From Massospora cicadina (Eukaryota > Entomophthoromycota > Entomophthoromycetes > Entomophthorales > Entomophthoraceae): a stretch of DNA of 64,000 nucleotides. This document shows, piece after piece, positions 34,283 through 44,779 of the stretch (positions are counted from its first letter, which is position 1; every line of letters starts with the position of its first letter). Made by a program: the position numbers and the translations under genes. Below the pieces are notes generated by a model. The model did no database searches and had not been told where the DNA came from. It saw only the letters and a list, made by a program, of their open reading frames with translations. The stretch lies in the NCBI GenBank assembly GCA_022478985.1, contig JAKSZP010002714.1, positions 62,001 to 126,000 on the forward strand. The letters are read 5' to 3'.

Positions 34283-34315
34283 GAGAAAGAAAAGCTTGTG
34301 GCAGCTTTGCTTTTT

Positions 34316-34742
34316 GATGGATAAAATTCTTTTTTTAAGGTTGTCATACTCTTTTTCGAATAAAGCTTGATTGGATGTTATGCTTTTGGTATCTTTGGGC
34401 ATACTGTATACTTAAGAATTTGCAGTTGATAATTGCATTCTGAGTTCCCATTTCTCCTGAGTAACTTCAGTATTTCTGGCCTGCAATCTTGACACAACAG
34501 TCCAAGTTTTTGAAAAGTTTTCTTTGATTTGGGCATCCTCCACATCCCTATTCAGGACGGCTGGTAATGCTGCAAGATCTTTAATGTTTTTGTTCACAGT
34601 ATCAAGCTCTATCCAAACATAATTCTCAAAGTCATTGTTCTTTGAAATTTTATTCCAGGTGATTTCTTCAGCCTAAAGTGGCATGTATAGTGAGTCATTC
34701 TTTCTGAGATAATAGAAAATCAGAATGAGTTTCCAGTTCTTT
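34316..34742 (-). pseudogene. Gy3 Gag N-terminal region, middle part
   Basis: Minus-strand frames 34208-34402 and 34412-34597 contain charged, helix-forming sequence (EKEYDNLKKRILSIKKQ; QARNTEVTQEKWELRMQL) that looks coiled-coil-like. By position this is the Gag N-terminus between LINE A2 and LINE A3; it continues at 60023. No family match can be claimed beyond position and style. Confidence 0.5.
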
Positions 34743-34748
34743 TTTCCC

Positions 34749-34768
34749 ATAATAATCACATTAGTTAC
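34749..34768 (+). promoter_or_regulatory. 5' hairpin of LINE A3 (decayed)
   Basis: ATAAT/GTTAC around the loop AATCACATTA; two outer/inner pairs are lost and one loop base has changed relative to A2. Confidence 0.5.
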
Positions 34769-34813
34769 TAAGGTTCAATTAGAATAGCATAACTTGATAA
34801 TCACACAGGAGAG

Positions 34814-35767
34814 ATGGGCGAAATAAACAAAAAAATTAAACTGGGCGAAAATAGTATCAGGCAATGTGCAAAACGGTGTGCCAAAAGGGCAAGAAATGCC
34901 CTGGGGGACCAGGAACCAATGCTGCCAAGAAAGCATAAACTCAGACACCGTTTGGGTTTGTGGAGTTCACCACCAAACAAAACCTATACATGGAATTCCT
35001 ATATTCATCCCCTATCAAAGGTAAAACACAAGCTCTAACACTACCTAAGTGTTGATTCTCAAACTCTATAAGATAAAGTGGGCGAGGCACAGGCCTCCAT
35101 TTTCCCCACGTGGTGTACATAACCACCCATACAATCCACTGTGGCTTTTTTAACATGAATTTCAAAACTGAAAAAGATGCAGCTGCAGCTGCAAAAGTAT
35201 GGTCAAAATTGCCCTCCCCAAGGGCAAATAAATTGTGTGCACTGTGCAAACTAGATGGAAATAAAGCATACACTTTGTTCATCTCCTTCAACTCATTTCC
35301 AACTAACCTTCCCTGCAAAGTAATTAGGAAGAGCTCCAATCTGGACTTACCTGATATGGAGAGATCAAAAATTCTAGCTTCAGCGGTTTCAGATGATGCC
35401 AAACCTGTGCACAGGTAAGGCAATAGCTGTGATCAACCCATTCCCCAAAGTTGCCAAGGATTTCACAAAAATCCCGTGAACAGCAGGGTTTTACCTCATA
35501 GATGGGGAGTGTCAAAGGTATTCTGCATAACTTGGGAAAGCGCACTGTCAATCTGCAATCACTGCAGCGTATTGGGGCACAAGGTGCACGCATGCCCCAT
35601 GAAGGAGGGCATAATGGCCCCAGACTTCTGCGAAAAAACATGGACAAGGATAGCGAAGAATTCAGAAAAGAACTGACACCAAACACGCCTTCCTCTGAGG
35701 AGAGGATGATCAATACATTTCATAGACCCAGTTCACCCAAAGTGTGCAAAATGGCACAGAAGGCCAT
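34814..35767 (+). pseudogene. LINE A3 ORF1, N-terminal part
   Basis: MGEINKKIKLG at 34814 aligns with the MGDFN start of A1 and A2. The basic segment RARNALGDQEPMLPRKHKLR, then an RRM-like piece (35110-35418: FNMNFKTEKDAAAAAKV, GNKAYTLFISFNSFP), then the knuckle CNHCSVLGHKVHAC (about 35560-35600, CX2CX4HX4C) follow. Frames change at least three times. The break at 35767 is the Gy-out insertion; the C-terminal part is at 55850-56307. Confidence 0.8.
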
Positions 35768-36291
35768 TGTCAGAAATTTTTCTCCAGGCTTCAAGATAAG
35801 AATGTTTTGGGGCAAAATTGGCTGAAAAAGGGAAATGTCAAACATTTACAAGTCCTTGATAAAGATAATATTGATTTAGATACTAATAACAATTTTAGCA
35901 ACTAAAAGACATCGGCTGTTTCTTGGTGAAACCTACAAAAAAGGGTAACACGATTTCAAATACTTTACAGGCAATTGACATGAGATCAAGCAGTCAGATT
36001 ACTCCAACTACGCGGCGGACCCTGGGGAGTCCATCAGTTGGTACTCCACCAGCCATGACCAGGTCCATTCAAGCACCTACGTGGGGACCACTCCTTTTAT
36101 AGGCTTGGTGGGGGTCCCCCAAGGTGCAATAATTTTATCAAACAGAGATTTGCTGAAATTTATCAAATCATTACCCCATGGGTATGTCTTGCCCAAAAAT
36201 AATTCCTTATTCATTAATCAGCCAAAGTGAAGCGAGTTTACTAAGATTTAATAGGCTAAATTCCCATGTTTTCTAATTCAGACCAGTCTAA
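35768..36291 (+). repeat. Gy-out 5' LTR, first part
   Basis: It starts TGTCAGAAATTT and aligns with 55103-55635 (shared AAGAATGTTTTGGGGCAAAA, ACGCGGCGGACCCTGGGG, TAGGCTTGGTGGGGGTCCCC). A TATA-like CTTTTATAGG lies near 36095. It is interrupted at 36291 by LINE B3, whose target duplication AGACCAGTCTAA spans 36280-36291. Confidence 0.9.
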
Positions 36292-36304
36292 ACTTTTCTT
36301 TCTC

Positions 36305-36324
36305 GTTGCAATCACTTTTGCAAC
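36305..36324 (+). promoter_or_regulatory. 5' hairpin of LINE B3
   Basis: Perfect GTTGC/GCAAC stem, loop AATCACTTTT. A second hairpin, TAATCTC-ACAGAG-GAGATTA, lies at about 36355-36374, just before the ORF1 start. Confidence 0.68.
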
Positions 36325-36384
36325 CTTTTAAATTCAAAACTGAATCTAGTTTGATAATCTCACAGAGGAGATTAGTCTGCGCCC

Positions 36385-37817
36385 ATGTCAGGGAGCAGTT
36401 GGGCAAGTAAGGTAAGAGGAGCAGGTGGAAGGCCTGCGGCCTCCAACGTTCGAAAACGCCCTGGAGAAACTGGCGGAATAGACAAAAATTTTAAAAAACT
36501 GGCGGTCACTATTTCCCCAGAGATATTCGCATGGCAAGCATGATGCAACCAGTACATCAACACGCCACACTCCCAGCCACTTTCGTCGGTGGAATTTGGA
36601 GTCTGCATGTTTCTGGACATCCAACAAATGACCTTATTGAAAAATTTTGTTAAGATGTGCACACAATTTTCCTGACTGCAGTGTACGTCGCACCTCACTC
36701 CATGTCATGCGGTTGGCTGGACCTTGGTTTCAAAAGCAAAGAGGCAGCAGACGAGGCTGCAGTGGTGCACATGGTGGTCGACCTCCCCAAAGGGCAATGG
36801 GTCATCAAAACCAAATGCACTAGATGGACAAAATCAAACCAAATTTTCCTCATGTTTGACTTTTTGCCTACTACAGTAAAACGTGACATTTTGGAATAAC
36901 ACCTGAAAGATGGTCTCGCCATATATGGCAAATACAATCTTTTGAAATGCAACGCTTCACACTGATGCCACACCTGTGCACCAGCAAAGCCATCGCAGTC
37001 CTGACCCCAACTGAGGAGATCGCAAAGGACCTAACCCAGATCCCACACTCCACTTATGATATCGCAGGGCATACCACCCACCCATTCCAGGTGACCGTGG
37101 ACAGCGCGCCCCCATTTTCACCCACTGTGATGCATTTGGCCATAAGGCGCTCGCATGTCCCACCAAGGAGGGCGTCACATTCCAAGAGCACCCCTTGGCA
37201 GCCATGGCCAGTGGAGAGGCACACTATGAACCAACTGCAAGCACCAAAGAGGCTTTCCCATGGGGAGCACAAGGCTGCTACCTACTGGTAAAGCCTATCT
37301 CCCCGCAAGAGCAGAAGAAGGCCAAGCAGGCCTGCAGGGCCGCGGCCAAGAAAGCGGCAAAATCCACCACTTTTAACCCACACTCACAACGCCAGGAAGA
37401 CATGTAAAACCTTCACGGCGGAAGCAACTTGGGAATCCATCAACCAATCAGATTAGGAAGCCCATGCTGAGTGGGCCACTCAATCTGAGGATCCTATGGG
37501 GGATTCGATCTCACCCAATCATTGCACCCAAGCTCTGGTCAAAACTGACTTGGGACCCATCCCAACTGAAAAAAAATTTTCAACCCACTCAACAGTGCAC
37601 CAAACTCATCCACACCGCAAAAAATTGTCCGACGTTGGGAAAACAAAAAGTGAAGGCTAAAGCCAACGCAACTCTTTCTGCAAAAATTAACAAAACCCCA
37701 AGAGTTGCTGCTAACACCTGCGCTGCTGTGAAGGCCCATGGGGATCTAGAGGAGGCTGATGGGCCTGGGTGCCCACCCCTCACACCTAAGGTGCGATGGG
37801 GGAAACCTTCACTTTAG
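36385..37817 (+). pseudogene. LINE B3 ORF1: RRM and CCHC protein
   Basis: It begins MSGSSWASKVRGAGGRP, with RKRPGETGGIDKNFKKLAV after it, then a stop near 36540. Next come FVGGIWSLHVSGH, TAVYVAPHSMSCGWLDLGF, SKEAADEAAVVHMVVDLP, MFDFLPTTVKRD, and LQRFTLMPHLCTSKAIAVLT-like sequence in the next frame. The zinc knuckle region (37110-37160) is shifted and partly lost (HCDAFGHKALAC in the third frame). The C-terminus has KKAKQACRAAAKKAAK and ends PKVRWGKPSL at the TAG 37815-37817, overlapping ORF2 by 22 nt. Confidence 0.82.
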
Positions 37818-40800
37818 GGATGTTGAATATCGCTGGACTCAAGGCCTCCCCATCCTGTGCTAGGAAACTGAGTTTTTTACAACACAATTTACTCGTGGAT
37901 ATCCTGGCCATCCAGGAGTCCCACTGTCCACGAGGTTCCAAGTAGCTTGGAAAACAATGCTCCTCCTATCCCTATCCTTTTGGTTGAAGCACTGTGGGGT
38001 GCTATTTGGAAAAATAATTTTTTCAAAATTTTTATCCTCAGAAACATTCCTAAATGGCCGAGTTCTCATTGTCACTTTCTCGTGGGCTGATGTAGTGCAC
38101 GCAATCATCAACATCTATGCCCCAACCTGTGCATGCAAGCGTCAGGAATTTTTCTCATTGGTCAAATCCATCCCGCTACCCCCAGACTCTTTCCTAGTCA
38201 GTGACATGAACTGTTGGCTAAACACACCAATGGACCGGTGGCCTTCCTCACCCCATGCCCCCCAGGGTCACGTAGAACTGTGCATTCTAAAAGCCACCCT
38301 CAGGTTAATGGATGCACTGCCATGACATGCCCCGCTGCTCGAAAACATGATGCGCCCCCATGTCCACAATGGCCAATTAAGGTCCATGACCGATATTGAC
38401 CTTATCCTAATGCCGGCGATATTCCAACCCAACATCTCCCACTTCAAAACAAGAAAAATGGAATTCTCTGACCATCAACTGGTCTCGCTAACCAACCATC
38501 TACCTTTCACAGCCGCTAAGGACCCACATTGGTGCAAAATCCGCCCATCCAAGCTCGCGTTGCCAGGATTTTCCACGTGGGTGGAAGCAGCAACTTTGGC
38601 AAAAAAGTTTGTTGCACCATTTTGTGCGGACCCCATTTCCACATGGGCAACTTTCAAAGATGACACCATCCGCCACTCTCGCCATCTCTCCTCCAGATGC
38701 TCACAAGCCACATCGGTGGTCATTTTGCATGCTCTGGCAGAGAATGGCACACCTGAAGTCCAACATCCCAGCTACAGGATACAGCTCTGCATGGGGCCAG
38801 AAGTGGGTGGAGGCAGCTGCCCACCTCAACGCACTCAAAAGGCAACACAAACATCGGGTTTGTGCTCAGTAAAGGGCCACACACATCACAAAAGGTGACA
38901 AGTGCACCGCACATTTCTTTAAAAAATTTTCACACCACGCCAGAGCGTGGCCTGCACACAGGTGCGAAGATCAGATGATTCCATTGCGGATACGCCAGCT
39001 GAAGTGGCAATTGAAACACAAAAGTATTACTCCAGGTTGTACCGATCTGATCCAATTCAGCCAGCTGAAGTGGCAGAATTTCTCGACCAAGCCCACATCC
39101 ACAATATTTTGTGATACCTGGAAATAATGAATTTGATTACTCTGACCAAATTATGGACAGCCATTCGCGGTGCGCCAAACCAAAAATGCCCAGGCCCAGA
39201 TGGCATTCCATATAAGTTCTACAAAAAGTATTTCAAATATATATCCCCATTGCTGCTCGCCTCACTTAACCAAAGCCTGTTGGAAACGCGCCTCCTACCA
39301 GGAGGACATGAGGCCTTTACCATCACACTCTTCAAGAAAGGGGATAATCTAGACTTAGCCAACTGGCGCCCCATTTATCTAACAAACACAGACACTAAAA
39401 ATTTTTAACAAAAATCATGGCTAACCGTTTAGGGACTGTAGCATCTGCCACCATCTCCCCAGAACAATTCGGTTTCATACCCAGAAGGTCAATTTGGGAT
39501 AACGTGCACTCTGTGGCTAATGTATGTCAATCCACAGCCTCGGGGGCACTTGTATTCTTGGACCAACAAAAGGCCTATGATAGAGTAAACTGGGAATACC
39601 TCAGGGCCTACCTCCATCAATTCCGCCTACCCCCTCGCTTCATCAACTGGGTGATGCTGCTCATGGAATCTGCAACAATGGCAGTACGTGGCCCTAGCTT
39701 CCTAACGGAAGTAGTCCGCCCTCAAAGGGGCTTGCAACAAGGGGACCCCCTCAGCCCACTCTTATACAACTTCAGCCTTGACCCACTACTGCGAAATGTG
39801 AATGCGCAACTCACTGGGGTCCATGTGCCAGGCCAAGCCCCAGTCAAGATAATGGCGTTTGCAGATGATTGTGTGGTTGGGGTGTCTAATAATCAAGATA
39901 CACGCACGCTTGAATCTCTCATCCAGGAGTATTCCCGGGTAAGCAACGCGGCACTGAACGCTTCCAAAACTGAAATCATCCTCCTTGGTCAGTTGCAGAA
40001 CTGCTGGACCCCAGCAATTAGTTCCCAACCCAGCCCATCTGCTCGCCCACGTCCTCGCCCTACTAACTCAACAACACACCGCCCCACTGGTGCTCCCCTT
40101 TGTGCCACGTCCTACCATAGGACCAGTACGCCATCAGGGCGTGTGGATAGAGGCAGGCGGATACGCGTCAGCAGTAATGGAGTGCCATATTCTGGACAAC
40201 TTGACGAAGAAAATCGCCTCTCTCAGAGCTCACCCTACTTCCCTTACTGGCAGGGTTGTTTTAGCTAACTCTATGCTCCTCTCCAAAGTCTGGTTCGGAG
40301 CCCACGCCATCCCCTTCTCCCCAAGCTTCTTCAAATCCTTGTATGCCTTGCTGCAAGGATGGCTTTGGTCAGGCCGCCCTCCACCAGTATGGCTAGAGGT
40401 CACGTTTGGCCCTCATCATCATGGTGGCATGGGCCTGCTTGACTTCAAAGCCCATTCTGCCAAGATCCTGGGCACCTGGATTGTGGCCGTCACCGCCCCT
40501 ACACTCCCCTCCCAACACTGGTCCCGCCCAGCCCGCTCCAACTTCTCCCGCGACTTGGGCCTCAACAATCCATCAAACCCCCACTCTCTGATGAAATACC
40601 TCGCATCACACACATCGGCCACACGTCCTCACGGGACTAAAACCCACTACAAACGAATCCTACTCTCCATGCGGAGCGCTGAGTGGAGAATTTGTATTAG
40701 TGGACATACAACCCAAAGAGGCCACCCCTTTCCTCAGTTCACACAAGAGGTACAGGGGCTACCCATCTATGATGGCGTGATCCCCATTCGGCCCCATGTC

Positions 40801-41450
40801 CTATCCAGGGTGGACTACCTGGACATGATGGACATCCCTTACTCCATTGAGACCCAAAAAACTATCTGGAAATATGTACACCATCCTCTGTTGCAGCCTC
40901 AAGTCCGCTCCCATGTGTGGCGCTGCCTGAGGCGGGTGTATCATACAGCTGAGCGCTCTAACGCTTTACACTCATCCTGTGTCATGTGTGGCCAGTATGG
41001 AACGCTGTTCCACCGCCTGGAGAAGTGCCCTACCTCTAAAGTGATATGGCGCGAAGTTCAACTTCTGCTGGTCCAGGATCAAACGCATCCATTCAGTCTG
41101 TCTAGAGATATGTTTGCTCTATCAATGGCCTCCTCTCTTCCACCCTCCCTCCGCGCTTTGGTGGTTGCAATTGCCATGTGGACCATCCACACGATTGTCT
41201 TAGATGCCATCGAAGGCTCCACCCCCACCCTCCCAGAAGCTGTCCACAGATTCCGGTCTCATTTGGTGGAACACTTTCAAGCGTGGATGTTTTAATACCT
41301 CCCACCGCGTCACCAACAGCTAGTCTCCTCCTGGTTCCCAGTCTGGTTCATCAAATCAGACCCCTTCCTCCACACGTGTTCAGTTGTGGCTACGGCCCCC
41401 CACACGTTCCCTCCCCTCCCCATAAGTGGCGTTCCCGCTGGCAACAAGAG
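37796..41450 (+). pseudogene. LINE B3 ORF2: endonuclease-reverse transcriptase
   Basis: The start is ATG 37796 (MGETFTLGMLNIAGLKA), in the -1 frame of ORF1. The endonuclease has VDILAIQESHC and VSDMNCW where GDFN is expected, so the catalytic Asp is altered in part; ATLRLMDALP and FSDHQLVS-like residues follow. RT (39127-40000) has ITLFKKGDNLDLANWRPI, a frame change at 39410, LDQQKAYDRVNWEYL, LQQGDPLSPLLYNFSLDPL and intact MAFADDCVVGVSNN. A further frame (39985-41295) carries CVMCGQYGTLFHRLEKC (CX2CX7HX4C) and runs to a stop near the end. This is the most complete B-type RT here. Confidence 0.92.
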
Positions 41451-41513
41451 ATAGCATCGCTTCTCTGGGGTGCCTTCCCTGGTACTAAGTTTTGTCTCTT
41501 CTGAGTCATATTC

Positions 41514-41542
41514 GGAAGTGTCCATCCCATGGTCGGCCTTCC
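41514..41542 (+). promoter_or_regulatory. 29-nt 3' hairpin of LINE B3
   Basis: GGAAG/CTTCC stem, loop with CATCCCATGGTCGG, followed by CCACAATAAA and the target duplication. Confidence 0.82.
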
Positions 41543-41586
41543 CCACAATAAATTTAAACTTTAAAATTTAATTAAGACCAGTCTAA

Positions 41587-41805
41587 GCTATTCTGAATTT
41601 AACATTGAATTCTACTCTACCCTTGATACAGTTTGAATACTGAATGGTTCAATATCATAAGAATTCATGTTCTTTCTTTTCCTGCGCTGCCTAAAAAAAT
41701 CATAAAACCCATTTTTTATTAGTGTTTTATTTTTAATATAAATAAACTGTTGTGGAATCCAGTGGCGTAAAGCACTAGCGTTCAGAAATCAGCTGGATTT
41801 ATAAA
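41587..41805 (+). repeat. Gy-out 5' LTR, second part
   Basis: It continues the LTR after LINE B3 and aligns with 55631-55849 (GCTATTCTGAATTTA, TACTGAATGGTTCAATAT, AATAAACTGTTGTGGAATCC). AATAAA at 41741 is a likely polyadenylation signal. The terminal CA is changed to AA here. Confidence 0.88.
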
Positions 41806-41808
41806 AAG

Positions 41809-41826
41809 TGGTGCTTACTACAGGGG
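41809..41826 (+). other. Gy-out primer-binding site
   Basis: TGGTGCTTACTACAGGGG lies 3 nt after the LTR. The TGG is complementary to a tRNA 3' CCA. The site is identical to the Gy-in PBS except for one base. I could not assign the tRNA. Confidence 0.65.
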
Positions 41827-41866
41827 ATCAACCCTATACACGAAAAGTAAACAAAAAAAACTAAAA

Positions 41867-42266
41867 ATGAAGGCTTTAAAAGCGACTAACCCTCCAACTT
41901 TTCCCTTTTAAAATGAATCAATACTAGTTGCATTAAACAAGCAACTAGCAAGCGCTTTATCCTGTCTCAAAGAACTTGAGCAGCGCCCATTAGAACCCCT
42001 TTATAAAGATAAGTACACTCCCAGTGAAAGGAGCATCGATTCCTTTTTGTATGTTTATAAAGCTGCCATGCATGGCGCAACTGATAAGAAAAAATTCAGA
42101 ACATCATTTCTTGCTTAAGTCACTTGGCACAAGAGATGATAGTCCCTTATATGGACACTCTGCACACCTGAGCATAGGTGAAGGAGGCTCCTTTGGCTGT
42201 ATTTGGATCAAAGCAGTGTCTACGCAGGGAAAAACAGGCCTTTATGCGCCTTAGCATGTATGAGGG
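41867..42266 (+). pseudogene. Gy-out Gag, N-terminal part
   Basis: ATG at 41867 (MKALKATNPPTFPF) then a stop. NESILVALNKQLASALSCLK and ELEQRPLEPLYKDKYTPSER follow in frame, then SFLYVYKAAMHGATDKKKFR, a capsid-like helix region, in shifting frames. It is cut at 42266 by Gy-in and resumes at 48792 (after the GAGGG duplication), where MYEGEPTAPLL and ILTGLATQPSLARHIIPVKR continue the capsid. Confidence 0.65.
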
Positions 42267-42680
42267 TGTCAGAATTCGAGATAACAATTGAATCAAATTC
42301 CCCACTTCCAGATCAGGTTATACCAAATTGGTTTCCAAACCTACTTAAGGTGAATCTATTTCAGGAACCCCCTCCCCCATTCCTGAGTCACGTGGGGCGG
42401 CGTTTTCACCAATCCGTCAGGTGGGCGACACAATCCATTAAGGATTCCCACAAGGCGGCCATTCCAGAAGATCAGTAAAGATCCTGAATGGATGAGGCTC
42501 CAACGATCCCCTGAGGCACCAAGTCCCAATGCACCCTATAAATATCAAATTCTTTTTAGCCTAATAAATTATCTGATATATTATCTAACTTTCCGCTTCC
42601 TTCTTGACCTTTTCTGTTAATTAGCAGCTTTGAGACACCTTTGGACTTTAGCACCAGTCTAGAGAACTGTAGCGCCAACA
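42267..42680 (+). repeat. Gy-in 5' LTR (414 bp)
   Basis: TATAAATA at 42537-42544 is a candidate TATA box and AATAAA at 42563-42568 a polyadenylation signal just downstream. It aligns end to end with the 3' LTR; CpG-to-TpG differences are visible (CACGTGGGGCGGCG against CATGTGGGGTGGCG). Confidence 0.95.
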
Positions 42681-42684
42681 AACG

Positions 42685-42702
42685 TGGTGCTCACTACAGG
42701 GG
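42685..42702 (+). other. Gy-in primer-binding site
   Basis: TGGTGCTCACTACAGGGG, 4 nt after the LTR, is complementary to a tRNA ending AGTGAGC-A-CCA. Its close match in Gy-out shows that the two elements use the same primer tRNA. Confidence 0.7.
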
Positions 42703-42738
42703 TTCCGAGCTGTCCCAAGTGAAAACATCTATCACAAT

Positions 42739-44604
42739 GGAAAATACTAGCAGCCCTAAAGACCAAGCCGCTTGTCAGTTGAGAAGCATTTTCTAATGAA
42801 TTAGTACCTCACAGCATGAAATACCAACTGCTCAACCTGAAATTTTAGAATTTTGAGCCACTTTGCAGTTAACCCTGCCTTCTATTGATGGAAGTCAGTA
42901 CCAACTTCAATATGAGAACCTTAGCGAGGTTGTCCAACAACTAATAAATGGCATCTACTCTGTGAGTGCCCACACTATTCATTCCCGTGCCTCCTCTGTT
43001 CCCTCCACCATGCAGGACCTCTATGGCTCGGCCTAGCTGCCACCAGCATAATTCACATTAGGCCCTGAAAGCTACCTCTGCCACTTTGTTCACCCCACTA
43101 TCCATCACTTACTTCAACTGGTTGGGTTGCACCACCAAGAGGTCTCCTGACAACTAGGGCTCACCCAAGCCCTACATACCCACCTCATCGATTTTTATAA
43201 TGCAGCCTCCTCATTTGTTCATGACAACCGCGAGGCCATTATTGATAATCAATGACTGATCAACAAAGTCCAAGATCAGGTAATTGTGTTAGAGAGTGGG
43301 ATCTCTGGTTATCTTGAGGATGAGCTGCGTCGGAACATCTAACCTCTTGAAACAACTTAGAATAAAAGCCTCCTTCAAGTTGAGGATCCGGTATGATCCC
43401 TACAACACTATTGGGGCTGGCCTCTCACGACTACCCATCTAGGGGTGAAGGTCCTGAAGGGCCTAGGGGGCCTGAAGGCCCTGTGGGGCGTGAGGGGCCT
43501 AAAGGGCTGGAGGGTCCCCATGGACCCCCTGGGCCCCAGGTCCCTCGGCTCTCACCACTGCTGGCCCTGAGGACCCCTGGTGGAAGAATGTGACAACAGC
43601 CCTTTCTGCGTTATGCAATCAAATTTGGAATGTAGCTGAAGGAAGAAAACTCCGAATGGATGGAGTCCCCTTTGACCCTAGGGTTTCCATTGATGCCCTG
43701 TTGGATGAGATTATAAACTTGAGTGCTTTTGCCAAGCTTATTGATGCTCGCATCTCTCAGCTAGAGAAAACTTGTCAAGGGTTTGAGACCCACTTGGCCA
43801 CCCTTGAGGGCCATCTTCACTGCCAAGGTGCCAACATTCAATCATTAAAGGAGCAAGTCGCTAATAAGGATTCCGCTTCATCCCTCAACCAAAATTGGGA
43901 TGAAATATAAGAGGGCCTTGAGGGCCTATGGCGCCAGCTAGACCAGCAGAGCCCCCGCAATTATGCGGGAACTGAGATCTTGGAGCCAGCACCTATCCCT
44001 AGGGTTAACACCATCTCCACTCCTCTGGTAACTAACTTTAAATCTGGTTTTAAAGAAAGGTTCATCCACGGCCAATAGAGCATTGCCTCCTTACTGTATG
44101 CATATGAGAGCTCCATGGAGGAGGCCATCAGTTGGCAGAAGGTAAAGCATATCCACTCCTGCCTAGATAGCACTGCCTGGGAGATCATGACCCCCCATTT
44201 GAAGGAGTGCATAACTTGGGATCAGGTCCTCACAGCTTTAATTTAAGGGTTCAGCAGCAATCAAACACTGAGCCAACCAAAAACAAGATTTCATGGGTAT
44301 CTGACTGAACAAAGGAGAAAACCCCACAGAGTATGCCTGCCGCGTTTATGCCCAAGCACAACCCTTGGTCACCACAAATCATATCACCCTGGACGACGCT
44401 ATTACCACTAAATTTTCTGCGTTGGGATTCTACCCTGAGGTTCAAATGCATATTATCATCCAGAAGAATTGGTTTACCTGCATCCGAGAGATCAAGGAAG
44501 CCCTTAACGAGATTCCTACATTGATTTTACACTTTAAGGCTACCTTAAAGGCCCCTCTAACCGTCCTAGAGTCCATGTGGTCAAAAACTGGAAAAAATCC
44601 TTGA
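42739..44604 (+). pseudogene. Gy-in Gag
   Basis: The start at 42739 (MENTSSPKDQAACQL) follows the PBS by 36 nt. The N-terminal third is broken. A Gly-X-Y stretch (43450-43539) is followed, after a frame change near 43550, by an open frame 43563-43910 with TTALSALCNQIWNVAEGRKL and a heptad-like region (ARISQLEKTCQGFETHLATL, GANIQSLKEQVANKD). Capsid-like helices follow (SIASLLYAYESSMEEAISWQ, CLDSTAWEIMTPHLKECITW). The stretch 44333-44604 ends gag in other frames. No clear zinc knuckle is seen. Confidence 0.75.
43450..43539 (+). other. Collagen-like Gly-X-Y run in Gy-in Gag
   Basis: Ten consecutive triplets in one frame read GPE, GPR, GPE, GPV, GRE, GPK, GLE, GPH, GPP, GPQ. Codons for the same residue vary (ggt, ggg, ggc, gga), so this is not a simple DNA repeat. 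The frame is open on both sides (43393-43593). Confidence 0.85.
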
Positions 44605-44779
44605 CCCCGAAGCACTTACTGTAACAGTTATAGACATAGCGCCAAGAACTGCTGGAAACGACTTACCAAAGAGGCAGGAAAAGGGCCGTCAGCATGTAGA
44701 ATGAGGCGCTTCATGCTGACATCCCTAACCAGCCTCAAAAATCCTTTTTAACCTTGAACGAACCAGGAGCTACAGCATC

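Larger units (their letters stand above)
29068..34298 (-). mobile_element. LINE A2, full length (5.23 kb), best-preserved family A copy
   Basis: Minus-strand LINE in Gy3 gag, with a perfect 17-bp target duplication TGGCAGCTTTGCTTTTT (29051-29067 and 34299-34315). Layout is as in A1. It keeps the longest open frame in the window (494 codons of ORF2, 29547-31031) and a 228-codon ORF1 C-terminal frame, so it appears younger than A1 or A3. Confidence 0.94.
36292..41574 (+). mobile_element. LINE B3, full length (5.28 kb), best-preserved family B copy
   Basis: Plus-strand LINE inserted in the Gy-out 5' LTR, with a perfect 12-bp target duplication AGACCAGTCTAA (36280-36291 and 41575-41586). Layout is 5' hairpin (36305-36324), ORF1 (36385), ORF2 overlapping in the -1 frame (37796), 29-nt hairpin (41514-41542), A/T-rich tail. 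It retains a 436-codon ORF2 C-terminal frame and a 283-codon RT frame. Confidence 0.95.

Noticed and set aside
43393..43593. A host collagen-like gene fragment
   Set aside because: The frame lies between the LTRs, PBS and pol of Gy-in and runs into its Gag coiled coil, so it belongs to the element.
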